64,000 bases of DNA from Oscillatoria sp. SIO1A7 (GCA_010672965.1 JAAHFN010000001.1:206118-270117), one strand, 5' to 3'; counted from the stretch's first letter, positions 46,895 through 55,757 are shown. Notes: generated by a model not told the origin, from the letters alone. A program made the numbers and translations.

Positions 46895-47115
46895 GATGGG
46901 GTGTGGGGTGTGGGGTGTAGGGAATTGGGAATTGGGAATTGGGAATTGGGAATTGTCCCCTTGTCCCCTTGTCCCCTTGTCCCCTTGTCCCCTTGTCCCC
47001 TTGTCCCCTTGTCCCCTTGTCCCCCCTTGTCCCCTTGTCCCCTTGTCCCCTTGTCCCCTTGTCTTCCCCCACACCCCACACCCCACACCCCACACCCCCA
47101 CACCCCCACACACCC
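46895..47115. repeat. CCTTGTCCC and ACACCCCAC tandem repeats in a divergent promoter
   Basis: GGGAATTGGGAATTGGGAAT (46919-46950) is followed by about 12 CCTTGTCCC units (46953-47062), then CCCCACACCCCACACC (47068-47113). They nearly fill the space between the rbcR-like gene and the gene at 47182. Confidence 0.85.
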
Positions 47116-47181
47116 ACACTGTGGACCTACTAGCGCTTCCACCCTTGGGTCAGCTATCCTAAAAAAAAACATTCGTTCAAT

Positions 47182-47547
47182 ATGAGCAATCCAGAAATCA
47201 TAGCCTTGAAGCGTCCCAAACCAGCTCCGCCTGCTGCTGCAAAAGACTCGACTCCGGCTCCAGCTCCGGCTCCAGCAGAAGCTCCGGCTCCTGCTGCATC
47301 TAAACCAACCCGCAAACCGATTCCCAAACCAAGCAAGCCCATACCGGCAAAAGTCATCACCTCTGCCGAGAACGAGCAAGGGCAAACATTTAGAGTCGGC
47401 GACTCCATCGAAATCTTCACCGGCGCTAAGGCTGTTATCTCCGGATTTTCTACTGGAGCTGGCGGCCATTTATACGCCTTGTATGTAGTGCCCGACGACC
47501 CGAACATCGAGCGCGGAGTCAGTCGGGTCGAGTGTTTGAAAAGCTAA
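47182..47547 (+). CDS. Small Pro/Ala-rich protein with a C-terminal beta domain
   Basis: 121 residues. The first 55 are a Pro/Ala/Lys tether (APAPAPAEAPAPAASKPTRK). The last 60 (GQTFRVGDSIEIFTGAKAVI, GAGGHLYALYVVPDD, RVECL) suggest a small SH3-like beta barrel of about five strands. I do not recognise a family. Strand order and the GDSIEI start resemble KOW/SH3-like domains, so binding to a large complex is possible but unproven. No clear ribosome binding site is seen; the ATG follows a run of nine A residues. Confidence 0.7.
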   Translation: MSNPEIIALKRPKPAPPAAAKDSTPAPAPAPAEAPAPAASKPTRKPIPKPSKPIPAKVITSAENEQGQTFRVGDSIEIFTGAKAVISGFSTGAGGHLYALYVVPDDPNIERGVSRVECLKS

Positions 47548-47549
47548 GA

Positions 47550-47853
47550 CTAGGGTGTGGGGTGTAGGGTGTAGGCTGTAGGGAAAAGTTTTAAGTTTGA
47601 AGTTTTAAATTTTAAATTTTAAATTAAAGACTTGCAACTCAAACTCAAAACTCAAAACTCCATCCCCCCCACACCCCACACCCCACACCCCCCCACACCC
47701 CACACCCTAAACCCTACACCCTTCCCCTTATTCCGCTGCCGAGAGAGAGGCAGGCGGGACGCCCGTCCTACGGGGAAGCGAGGGAGAAATATTTATATTA
47801 TTTGGAAATCCCCTACTGGCCGGGGATGAAATATCTGACCTTTTGGAAAAATA
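47550..47853. repeat. Gap with GTGTAGGGTGTAGG and CACACCCCACACC repeats
   Basis: 47552-47582 is GGGTGTAGGGTGTAGGCTG; 47670-47722 is CACACCCCACACCCC. A fragment GAGGCAGGCGGGACGCCCGT (47748-47775) belongs to the family B-like elements. No gene. Confidence 0.7.
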
Positions 47854-48612
47854 ATGAGAACTAAACATATTGCTATGTGGGCCTGTCCGAGAACTCGTTC
47901 AACTGCAATAACAAGAGCATTCGAGCAAATTGATGATTGCATGGTCTATGATGAACCTTTTATTCATCTTTCCTTTATTGATAAGATTAATTACCATAAT
48001 ATTATTAAAATGTCAAAGCATTTACCCAATGCTGACAAGAGTTATGCAAATATCGTTAAAAAACTAATTGGCGATCTTCCAGCAGGAAAATCTTTTTCAT
48101 TCCAAAAACACATGTCATTTCATCTTCTTCCAGGATTTGACAAAAGTTGGCTATCTAAAGTCAAAAACTGCTTCCTAATTAGGAATCCACGAGAAACAGT
48201 TGTTTCATATTGGAAGGCTAGAAAATATGCTGGTTTTAGCTGGGAAAATTCGGAACATTTTGTGGGCTGGGAAGAACATTATCGACTATTCAAAGAGATT
48301 GAAGATTTAACGGCAGAAAAGCCGATTGTAATTGACTCTGAAGAGTTAGTAAAAGATCCTAGGGGTTATTTTAAAAAAATTTGCTGCCAATTAGGAATTG
48401 ATTTTTCAGAAAAAATGCTTTCTTGGACACCAGAAGAAACGAATGTACTATCATGGAAAAATTCAATTTTTGAAGCGTTTCGTAAAGACGTTATTAATTC
48501 TAGTGGATTTTTTCACGAATCTAAAAAAATTCATATTCCAGATATATTAGTACCCTGTATTAATAAATGTATGCCACTTTATGAAGAAATGTACAAACAT
48601 CGCTTGCAATAA
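47854..48612 (+). CDS. Sulfotransferase-like protein
   Basis: The 252-residue cytosolic protein has the P-loop-like sulfotransferase start MWACPRTRSTAITRAFEQI (residues about 8-26, the PAPS 5'-phosphosulfate loop pattern) and a 3'-phosphate-binding-like segment NCFLIRNPRETVVSYWKA (about 103-120) with the Arg and Ser expected there. A later stretch DPRGYFKKICCQLGIDFSEK is typical too. The best match is the group of short uncharacterised prokaryotic sulfotransferase-family proteins. The acceptor is unknown. The gene is clearly richer in A and T than its neighbours (many AAA, ATT, TTT codons), which suggests recent transfer. It is flanked by repeats and stands alone. Confidence 0.8.
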   Translation: MRTKHIAMWACPRTRSTAITRAFEQIDDCMVYDEPFIHLSFIDKINYHNIIKMSKHLPNADKSYANIVKKLIGDLPAGKSFSFQKHMSFHLLPGFDKSWLSKVKNCFLIRNPRETVVSYWKARKYAGFSWENSEHFVGWEEHYRLFKEIEDLTAEKPIVIDSEELVKDPRGYFKKICCQLGIDFSEKMLSWTPEETNVLSWKNSIFEAFRKDVINSSGFFHESKKIHIPDILVPCINKCMPLYEEMYKHRLQ

Positions 48613-48931
48613 TAACCCTCTTCTGTCGGGCATAGGGCATAGGGCATGGGGTAGGGTGTGGGGTGTAGGGTGTGGGGTGTAGGGAAACTTCATGCTATTA
48701 TCCCAATCTCTCTCAGCCGGGAAAGTCCTACGGGAACGAAGGTTTCGGGTTTCTAGAGGTAACGAGACACGAATGTCACCAATGTGGTGAAAAAGCCTCA
48801 GAGTCAACACCCCTAGGCATGGGGCATCGGGCATCGGGCATAGTGGGCAAGGAGGGGGAAGGCGATATTCTCTCCCTATCTCTCCCCATCCCTCCCCATC
48901 CCCCCACCCCCTACACCCTACACCCTTCCCT
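48613..48931. other. Repeat-rich gap between convergent genes
   Basis: GGGCATAGGGCATGGGG and GGTGTAGGGTGTGGGGTG (48628-48686), GGGCATCGGGCATCGGGCAT (48823-48845), then CCCCATCCCTCCCCATCC (48884-48910). The GGGAAACTTCATGCTATT start (48681) recurs at 22689-22710 in inverse form. No gene is supported. Confidence 0.6.
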
Positions 48932-51900
48932 TTACTCCGCTCCCTCAATAGGAGCAAAGCCTTGGCGTTGGATATTCTCGGTCACCGTGCGGGGTTCTAG
49001 AAATTGGAGCAGGTAATCTGGGCCGCCTGCTTTGGAACCAACCCCAGACATCTTAAAGCCGCCAAAGGGTTGCCGCCGAACGATCGCCCCAGTAATATTG
49101 CGATTTATATAGAGATTGCCCACCTCAAACTCATCCGCCGCTCGGTCGATATGAGAAGGAGTGCGCGAATATAGCCCGCCGGTCAGAGCGTAATCGGTGC
49201 TGTTAGCCAATTCGAGGGCTTCTGAAAAACTCTTCGCCCGCATGACAGCTAAAACTGGACCGAAGATTTCCTCCCGAGCAATAACAGCAGTAGGCTTAAC
49301 CTCGCTAAAAATCGTCGGGCCGATAAAATAGCCCTTATCTGGGGCGGGCATCTCCAGAGCCAGCTCGGCTTCCATTTTGCCTTTCTCTATATATTGGCGA
49401 ATGCGCTCTTGTGCCTTGGCATCGATGACGGGACCGACTTGAGTACCGGGCAGCTCTGCAAGGCCGACGTTAAGGCTGTTCGTGGCCTCGACCAAGCGCC
49501 GCAGGAAATTCTCATAGACGGGTTCGAGAACGATCGCCCGGGAACAAGCAGAACATTTTTGGCCGCTGTAGCCAAACGCCGAACTGACGACGCCAGCTAC
49601 TGCTGCATCCAAGTCCGCACTTTCATCGACAATAATTGCATTTTTGCCGCCCATCTCCGCTATCACCCGCTTGAGATGCTTCTGCCCCGATCGCACAATC
49701 GCTGCATCTGCATAAATCTGACAGCCTACTTCTTGAGAACCAGTGAAGGCGATCGCATGGATGTCGGGATGCTTGACTAAACGATCTCCAACGATCGAGC
49801 CTTTTCCGGGAACGTATTGCAATACCCCCGCTGGCATTCCCGCTTCTACTAAAATTTCTACTATCTTGGCGGCGATGGTGCTGGAAACAGTAGCCGGTTT
49901 GAGCAGGGCGCAATTCCCAGTTACTAGAGAAGCTACCGTCATGCCCGTGGCGATCGCAAAAGGAAAATTCCAGGGAGAAATTACTACGCATATGCCCCGA
50001 GGCTCGTAGCGATAGCGGTCTGTTTCTCCCGCCACATCATATATATAGCCCTCCGAGAGCCGCTCCATTTCTGCCGCGTAATACCGGCAAAAGTCAATTC
50101 CCTCGGAAACTTCCGCATCGCATTGCTCTAAAGCTTTGCCCGCTTCCAAAACTATCCAAGCAGACAATTCATGTCGCCGCCGTTCCATCAAATCTGCAGC
50201 TTTGCGCAGAATATTCGCTCGCTCCCGGGCGGGAGTGCGACGCCAACTGGGGAAAGCTGCCTTCGCCGCCAGGATAGCTTCTTCCGCTTGTTCTACAGAA
50301 ATCAGCCCAATTTTGCCAACGACTTCGCTGGGATTGGAAGGATTCACAGAATCTACAATTTCTGCAGTATTTCGATATTCGCCATCGATTAAGGGCAAAT
50401 AGGTTTGTCCCAATTGTTGGCGCACCGATCGCAACCCTTGCTCCGCGCGATCGCGCAACTCCTTATCCGCATAATCGGTATTGGCTGCGTTGACAAAGCT
50501 GGCAGCAGATTCGCTCTTGGCTTTATTAGATGAATTAGACGCGCCATTAGACCCATCTGGCGATAGCGCCGAGCCTTCGACCCCTTCGACTCCGCTCCGG
50601 GCGAACGGGGAGGAGCCGTTTGTTATTTCGCTAGCTACTGGCGGCGCGATTAGTTCTGCAATCGGACGGTCTTCTAAGCTTTGGCGCAAGAAAGAACTGT
50701 TAGCAGTGTTTTCTAGCAAGCGGCGAATTAGATAAGCCATTCCCGGTAGAAGTTTGCCATAAGGGCAGTAAACCCGGACGCGATGGCCTCGTTGCGCCAT
50801 AGCTTTGGCTAGTTTGTCTCCCATGCCGTAGAGGACTTGCAGCTCGAAACGGCGGCGGGGAATTTTGAGGGTTTCGGCGATCGCGATCGCTAGGGCTTGG
50901 GAGCGGGCATTATGGCTGCCAATTGCTCCATATAAATATTCGTGATTTTCCAGCAACAGTTCGGTTAGTCGCTCGAAATTCGCATCCGTAGCTGCCTTCT
51001 GGTTATAAACGGGTTGAGGCCAATGGTTCTGAAGGGCTTTAATAGTTTCCTGGTCCCAATATGCCCCTTTAACCAAGCGTACTGTGATGGGATTGCCCCG
51101 CTGTTTTGCCCAGTCTATTAAATCCAGCAGGTCTTTTTCGCTGTCCCGGAGATAGCCTTGGAGAGTTACGCCAATATCGGTGCGGCTGCGGAATTCTTCT
51201 TCTAGAAGCAGTTTTTTGAGGATAACGAAAGTTAAATCTTTGTACTGGTATTGTTCTAGGTCGAAGTGGATGGCAGCTCCCACCTCTTTGGCGCGGCGCA
51301 GGAGAGTGCGGATGCGATCGCTAACTCGTTCCTCGCTTCCTTTAGCATCCAAAGGGTCGAACTGGGAATAAAACGCCGTTAGCTTTACCGAAAGCTGGAC
51401 TCGCGGCAGAGATTCTCCATCTGCTTCGTCAATCTGCGGCACCGGCGACCATTTTTTAGCCACCTCGGTCAGATTGCTCATTAATTCTAGATAGCGATTC
51501 AGATAGGAGAGAGCTTCTGTCTCGGCAATTACCGCTTCCCCCAATAAGTCTAGGGTAAATGCCATTTTTTCTTTACGCAGGCGCTCGATAGTCTTGGTCG
51601 TTTGTTTGATATTTTCGCCCGCTATATATTTCTGCGCTAGCGCCTCCACTGCAGTCGCAACGGTTTTGGCGGCTATTTGTCCGGGAACCGAGTCGCGATC
51701 GCTAAAGCTAATTAGTTTTTTGAGCGCCTCGGGCAGCTCCACCTCTTCCGCAGTTAGATATTCCTGCAAGTGCCTAGCAATTTCAGAAGAACTCTGCAAA
51801 GCCGGGAGGCAGTCGATAAAGCGAAAGAGCTGCACCCGCAAACCCGGATTGCTCATTGCCCAGGCCAGCAACTTATCGTCCCAGCGCATTTGTTCTTGCA

Positions 51901-52000
51901 ATTTGGCAAAAAAGTTGCCCTTTTCTTTCGTTGCCTCTAGCAACTGCCCAGCAATTTCCCGCGTCTTCTCTTCGTAAGTATTTTTGCTTATTGCTACCAT
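48932..52000 (-). CDS. putA: Bifunctional proline dehydrogenase / P5C dehydrogenase
   Basis: This fused enzyme oxidises proline to pyrroline-5-carboxylate (FAD) and then to glutamate (NAD). The 1022-residue chain has an N-terminal helical part (1-120) and a PRODH barrel (about 185-460: LPRVQLSVKLTAFYSQFDPL, GVTLQGYLRDSEKDLLDLID, TVRLVKGAYWDQET, YCPYGKLLPGMAYLIRRLLE). A linker of Ser/Gly/Ala repeats (VEGVEGSALSPDGSNGASNS) follows, then the aldehyde dehydrogenase (about 540-1000: VISPWNFPFAIATGMTVASL, FTGSQEVGC, VIAEMGGKNAIIVDE, and GYSGQKCSACSRAIV with the nucleophile Cys). No ribbon-helix-helix DNA-binding domain is present, so it is the non-regulatory PutA form. The gene is single and flanked by repeats. 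Confidence 0.95.
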   Translation of the reverse strand: MVAISKNTYEEKTREIAGQLLEATKEKGNFFAKLQEQMRWDDKLLAWAMSNPGLRVQLFRFIDCLPALQSSSEIARHLQEYLTAEEVELPEALKKLISFSDRDSVPGQIAAKTVATAVEALAQKYIAGENIKQTTKTIERLRKEKMAFTLDLLGEAVIAETEALSYLNRYLELMSNLTEVAKKWSPVPQIDEADGESLPRVQLSVKLTAFYSQFDPLDAKGSEERVSDRIRTLLRRAKEVGAAIHFDLEQYQYKDLTFVILKKLLLEEEFRSRTDIGVTLQGYLRDSEKDLLDLIDWAKQRGNPITVRLVKGAYWDQETIKALQNHWPQPVYNQKAATDANFERLTELLLENHEYLYGAIGSHNARSQALAIAIAETLKIPRRRFELQVLYGMGDKLAKAMAQRGHRVRVYCPYGKLLPGMAYLIRRLLENTANSSFLRQSLEDRPIAELIAPPVASEITNGSSPFARSGVEGVEGSALSPDGSNGASNSSNKAKSESAASFVNAANTDYADKELRDRAEQGLRSVRQQLGQTYLPLIDGEYRNTAEIVDSVNPSNPSEVVGKIGLISVEQAEEAILAAKAAFPSWRRTPARERANILRKAADLMERRRHELSAWIVLEAGKALEQCDAEVSEGIDFCRYYAAEMERLSEGYIYDVAGETDRYRYEPRGICVVISPWNFPFAIATGMTVASLVTGNCALLKPATVSSTIAAKIVEILVEAGMPAGVLQYVPGKGSIVGDRLVKHPDIHAIAFTGSQEVGCQIYADAAIVRSGQKHLKRVIAEMGGKNAIIVDESADLDAAVAGVVSSAFGYSGQKCSACSRAIVLEPVYENFLRRLVEATNSLNVGLAELPGTQVGPVIDAKAQERIRQYIEKGKMEAELALEMPAPDKGYFIGPTIFSEVKPTAVIAREEIFGPVLAVMRAKSFSEALELANSTDYALTGGLYSRTPSHIDRAADEFEVGNLYINRNITGAIVRRQPFGGFKMSGVGSKAGGPDYLLQFLEPRTVTENIQRQGFAPIEGAE

Positions 52001-52141
52001 GACCCTGGATTTCCCAACATAACGGCTCGCAGTCTAGCGACGCTCTGCGATCGCAGACTGCACAAACAGACCATTATAGCATGGGGGGCATGGGGAATAG
52101 GGAATGGGGGAATGGGGAATTGGGCATGGGCAATGGGGTAC
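52001..52141. other. Short gap upstream of the PutA gene
   Basis: The sequence holds a GGGGAATAGGGAATGGGGGA repeat tract (52085-52140) and the likely promoter of the PutA gene near 52010-52080, without a clear consensus. Confidence 0.4.
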
Positions 52142-52289
52142 TAGGGCTTGCTGAATAAATCTAAAAAGCCCGGAGTGTGGGGGGTGTGGGGAGAGAGGGG
52201 GGTATGGGGAGAGGGGGAGAGGACAATTTTATTTAATTCTTCCCACACCTCCCACACTCCCCACACTCTGCCTTTTTCAGCAAGCCCTA
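52142..52289. repeat. Family E element with TAGGGCTTGCTGAA ends
   Basis: TAGGGCTTGCTGAATAAAT and TTTTTCAGCAAGCCCTA are inverted ends. The interior (GTGTGGGGGGTGTGGGGAG with its complement CTCCCCACACTCCC) also pairs. The ends resemble insertion-sequence termini common in cyanobacteria, but there is no transposase. Confidence 0.75.
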
Positions 52290-52340
52290 ACTACTGCCCA
52301 TGCCCAATGCTTGTGGGTCCAATGCCCTTTCCCGCTCTAG

Positions 52341-52377
52341 CATAAAAAACCCCGGTTTCTGGGAGAAACCGGGGTTT
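52341..52377 (-). terminator. Bidirectional terminator
   Basis: AACCCCGGTTTCT and AGAAACCGGGGTT form a 13-bp stem with a 3-base loop. On the minus strand a TTTTTT run follows. It probably serves the RTX gene at 52543 through read-through of the intervening element. Confidence 0.8.
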
Positions 52378-52394
52378 TGGTTTGTCAGTCAAAC

Positions 52395-52486
52395 AGGACT
52401 TTACGCATTACTCTTATATCTCGTAAGGGGCGATCGCGATTCGCCCCTACATTTAGGTTTGCATCTCTACAACTTGAGTAAGTCCT
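52395..52486. repeat. Family C element
   Basis: AGGACTTTACGCATTAC and TTGAGTAAGTCCT are the ends; GGGGCGATCGCGATTCGCCCC is the core. Parts match 45578-45666 (GTTTGCATCTCTACAA in inverse). Confidence 0.75.
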
Positions 52487-52504
52487 ATTAAAGCAATCCA
52501 TCCT

Positions 52505-52534
52505 GGGAAATAGCCAATTGGTTGGCTATTTCCC
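52505..52534 (-). terminator. 13-bp hairpin after the DPIPAPAP gene
   Basis: GGGAAATAGCCAA and TTGGCTATTTCCC with a 4-base loop lie nine bases after the stop codon. There is no T-run, so the hairpin may stabilise the 3' end or work with the terminator at 52341. Confidence 0.6.
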
Positions 52535-52542
52535 ATTACTGA

Positions 52543-54189
52543 CTAGGCCAGGTTAAATACAAAATCTGTTGGCGCTAGAGGAACGTCATGGGAGATAATC
52601 AGGGAATTGCCATTGCCGAAGTCGAGGGTAGTCAATATCGCATCCGAGCCGATCGCCGGGGTAAAGGAGAGCGGCGCAGAAGCCAACTGGATCGTATCCT
52701 CGCCGCCGACAAAATCAGTAATCGTATCCTGTCCGTTTTCGGTTCCAATAACAAACGTATCCATGCCCGCGCCGCCGGTTAGGATATCGTTTCCTGAACC
52801 GCCGGTTAGGATATCGTTGCCCGCCTTGCCGATAATCTCGTCGTCGCCATCAGTTCCCGTTAATTCGTCAGCCTCACCAGTACCTTCGATTGGGTTAAGA
52901 GTCGGAGCCGGTGCCGGAATTGGATCTGGTGCTGGTGCCGGAATTGGATCGGGAGCCGGTGCCGGAATTGGATCGGGAGCCGGTGCCGGAATTGGATCTG
53001 GTGCTGGTGCCGGAATTGGATCGGGAGCCGGTGCCGGAATTGGATCTGGTGCTGGTGCCGGAATTGGATCGGGAGCCGGTGCCGGAATTGGATCTGGTGC
53101 TGGTGCCGGAATTGGATCTGGTGCTGGTGCCGGAATTGGATCTGGTGCTGGTGCCGGAATTGGATCGGGAGCCGGTGCCGGAATTGGATCTGGTGCTGGT
53201 GCCGGAATTGGATCTGGTGCTGGTGCCGGAATTGGATCTGGTGCTGGTGCCGGAATTGGATCTGGTGCTGGTGGCACGGGTGCTGCTGGTGGAGGCGTCG
53301 GCACCGCTGGCGTTACTGGCAGTTCGGGAAAGGGCACTGGCACAGTTGGCGGCACTGGCACAGTTGGCGGCACTGGCACAGTTGGCGGCACTGGCACAGT
53401 TGGCGGACTTGGCGGCACCACAACCAAAGGATCTACTGCTAGTGCGGGAAAAGCGGCGAGCATCTCCTCCATAGACATAGGCGGAGTTGGAACCATTGGT
53501 GCGGGTGGAACCGTTGGTGGCATCGGTGGCACCATCGGCGGCGCGGGTGGGACCGTTGGCGGCATCGGTGGCACCATAACCATCGGTTCTATTGGCTGCT
53601 CGGCAAGAGGCATGGGCTCGGACATCCCTGGCATCCCTGGCATCCCTAGCATCCCTGGCATCCCCGGTTCGATCGCCGAGACCATTGACATGAGATTAGG
53701 AAGCTCCTCCATCGAGAGCATGGGCATCGACATATCGCCCATTGGCATTTCTGGAGAGCCGTGGACTTTGGGAATTGTAATTTTGACAGCAAATCCTCCT
53801 TTCGGGAAATCAAGCACGGAGTTCAATAACTTCCGGAGCATTCCCATGCCAGTTTCCATTGCTGGAGCTTGGAAGTTGCCTTGGAAGTTGCCAAAGAAAT
53901 CTACCCCGCTGGAAAAATAATCCCAGACAGAAGAGCCATGACCGCCACCATGCTTGCCACCATGACTAAAACTGCGACCGCCACCTAAGCTGAAACTATG
54001 ACTGCCACCTAAGCTGAAACTATGACCGCCACCTAAGCTGAAACTATGACCGCGATCGCCATCTTTATGTCCGTGGCCGCCACTGAAACCATGACTGAAA
54101 CCACCGCCACCATTACTGCGATCGCTACCACGGCTGTGGCCATGACCGCGATCGCCGAACATTTGGTCCCTACGATTGTAAAAAGTCAT
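52543..54189 (-). CDS. RTX-type protein with a His/Gly-rich start and about 15 DPIPAPAP repeats
   Basis: A 548-residue protein in four parts. Residues 10-95 are His/Gly/Ser-rich with four copies of GGxHSFSLGG and no signal peptide. Residues about 95-300 are Met/Pro-rich (PMPPTVPPAPPMVPPMPP) and include the repeated PVPPTVPVPPTV. Residues about 305-425 are DPIPAPAP repeated about 15 times, encoded by an almost perfect 24-bp DNA repeat (52908-53270). The C-terminus (430-548) is a short RTX block (DELTGTDGDDEIIGKAGNDI) with a closing module (GNGNSLIISHDVPLAPTDF). It resembles a tethered calcium-binding surface protein; the Pro-Ala stalk would be stiff and extended. A possible role as a wall or sheath protein is inference. 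The N-terminal His-rich part could bind metal. Confidence 0.88.
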   Translation of the reverse strand: MTFYNRRDQMFGDRGHGHSRGSDRSNGGGGFSHGFSGGHGHKDGDRGHSFSLGGGHSFSLGGSHSFSLGGGRSFSHGGKHGGGHGSSVWDYFSSGVDFFGNFQGNFQAPAMETGMGMLRKLLNSVLDFPKGGFAVKITIPKVHGSPEMPMGDMSMPMLSMEELPNLMSMVSAIEPGMPGMLGMPGMPGMSEPMPLAEQPIEPMVMVPPMPPTVPPAPPMVPPMPPTVPPAPMVPTPPMSMEEMLAAFPALAVDPLVVVPPSPPTVPVPPTVPVPPTVPVPPTVPVPFPELPVTPAVPTPPPAAPVPPAPDPIPAPAPDPIPAPAPDPIPAPAPDPIPAPAPDPIPAPAPDPIPAPAPDPIPAPAPDPIPAPAPDPIPAPAPDPIPAPAPDPIPAPAPDPIPAPAPDPIPAPAPDPIPAPAPDPIPAPAPTLNPIEGTGEADELTGTDGDDEIIGKAGNDILTGGSGNDILTGGAGMDTFVIGTENGQDTITDFVGGEDTIQLASAPLSFTPAIGSDAILTTLDFGNGNSLIISHDVPLAPTDFVFNLA

Positions 54190-54353
54190 ACTACTTGCCT
54201 ATTTAGTGTGAGAAGCAAACAAACAAATTCTCTCCTTGCAGAGATTAGTTAACTCCGGGAAAAGGAGAAGAAATCTTGGTTATGCGAGCCTTCTCCCTTC
54301 CCTTTCGCGAAATAAAATACTAAGACGGTTTCTGGGTTTTTCAGTTCCCGATT

Positions 54354-55661
54354 TTAGCCTTCCATAGCCTCAATTGACTTGGGCACCTCTTGAGTTAATA
54401 CCTCATGGCCATCGGCGGTCACCAAAATATCGTCTTCAATGCGAACGCCGATGCCGCGCCATCGGTCCGGTATCTCTGGTTGTTCCTCGGCGGGCTTGGT
54501 CTCTAAACCAATATATATCCCCGGCTCTACAGTGACAATATTTCCCGCTTGAAAATTCTGCGGTTCTTCCCCGCGCTGATAGAGTCCGACATCGTGAACG
54601 TCGAGTCCGAGCCAGTGACCCGTGCGGTGCATATAGAAGGGTTTGTATTTTTCTTCTTTCAGGATTTCGTCGATATCCCCAGCGAGCAAACCCAGTTCCA
54701 TCAAGCCTTCGACGATAACTCGCACGGCCGTATCGTGGATCTCTTTGTAGGGCTTGCCCGGTTGGACTTTGGCGATCGCTTGTTTCTGCGCTTCGAGGAC
54801 TATTTCATAAATTATCTTCTGCTCGGGAGTGAATTTACCGCCGACTGGAAAAGTGCGAGTAATATCGGCGTTATAGTATCCATAAGAACAGCCCGCATCG
54901 ATTAGCAGCAAATCTTTTTCTTGCAGTTGCCGGTTATTTTCGACGTAGTGCAGGATACAACTGTTAGGGCCGGATGCGATAATAGAAGGATAGGCTGGGC
55001 CCAAAGCACCATACTTGCGAAAGATATATTCCATCTCCGCTTGGATTTCATGTTCGTAGCGTCCCGGTCGCGCAAATTCCCGAGCGTGGTTATGGGCTTC
55101 GACGGAGATGGCGACGGCTTTGCGCATCAATTCTAATTCCGCCCAACTCTTGACCAAGCGCAGGGAATCGATAATGGTATTAGAGTCTTGAATTGCAATC
55201 GGCCCGGTGCCAGTTTTGGGATAAACGCGCATCAGCCTTTGCCAATGTTTGAGGATAGTATCGTTTAAAGCGCGATCGCGACCAAAATGGTAATAAATTC
55301 GGTCTGCTTTTTGCAAATACTGAGGCAGTTTATCATTGAGTTCCGCAATTGGATATACCTCGTCTGCCCCATAGCGTTCTTTTGCTCCTTCGACGCCAGT
55401 GCGAATGCCACTCCAAACTTCTTTTTCTGGCTCTTTCGGCCGCACGAACAACACGAATTTATGTTCTTCGTGGTGCGGCGCTAGGACGGCGACGGCTTCC
55501 GTTTCGTTAAACCCGGTCAGATAGAAAAAGCTGCTATCTTGTCGGAAATTGTATTCCACATCGTGATGCATTACGGCGGAAGGCGCGCTACCAAAAATAG
55601 CAGTGCCGCTGCCAATCTTTTCCATCAATTTTTGCCGACGCTGACGATATTCTGCTTGCAT
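54354..55661 (-). CDS. pepP: Xaa-Pro aminopeptidase (aminopeptidase P)
   Basis: A cytosolic M24 metallopeptidase that removes the N-terminal residue before proline. From the ATG at 55661 (MQAEYRQRRQKLMEKIGSG, with GAGGAG just upstream) the protein has 435 residues; an upstream ATG at 55703 adds 14. The N-terminal creatinase-like domain includes HHDVEYNFRQDSSFFYLTGF. The catalytic domain has the dinuclear metal ligands: DAGCSYGYYNADITRTFPVG (two Asp), HRTGHWLGLDVHD (His), TVEPGIYIG (Glu), and RIEDDILVTADGHEVLT (Glu). All five ligands are present. Size and motifs match PepP. Confidence 0.95.
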   Translation of the reverse strand: MQAEYRQRRQKLMEKIGSGTAIFGSAPSAVMHHDVEYNFRQDSSFFYLTGFNETEAVAVLAPHHEEHKFVLFVRPKEPEKEVWSGIRTGVEGAKERYGADEVYPIAELNDKLPQYLQKADRIYYHFGRDRALNDTILKHWQRLMRVYPKTGTGPIAIQDSNTIIDSLRLVKSWAELELMRKAVAISVEAHNHAREFARPGRYEHEIQAEMEYIFRKYGALGPAYPSIIASGPNSCILHYVENNRQLQEKDLLLIDAGCSYGYYNADITRTFPVGGKFTPEQKIIYEIVLEAQKQAIAKVQPGKPYKEIHDTAVRVIVEGLMELGLLAGDIDEILKEEKYKPFYMHRTGHWLGLDVHDVGLYQRGEEPQNFQAGNIVTVEPGIYIGLETKPAEEQPEIPDRWRGIGVRIEDDILVTADGHEVLTQEVPKSIEAMEG

Positions 55662-55757
55662 AGCTCCTCTTGGCGATCGTAAACGAGATCGGAAATTACG
55701 CATAAACCTATTTGTAGCCTGCTAAAGATACACAAGAAACTACTGATAGAGTTTTTA

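Noticed and set aside
46841-47119. N-terminal extension of the LysR regulator to 47119
   Set aside because: The added residues are GTRGQGDKGTRGQGD from repeat DNA; the family start and AGGAG site support the TTG at 46840.
52142-52289. Complete insertion sequence
   Set aside because: Only 148 bp with inverted ends and no transposase frame; kept as a repeat element.
52607-53920. Long plus-strand frame opposite the DPIPAPAP gene, GAGAGIGSG repeats
   Set aside because: It is the antisense shadow of a 24-bp in-phase repeat. It has no ribosome binding site or domain, while the minus frame has an RTX end and sensible composition.
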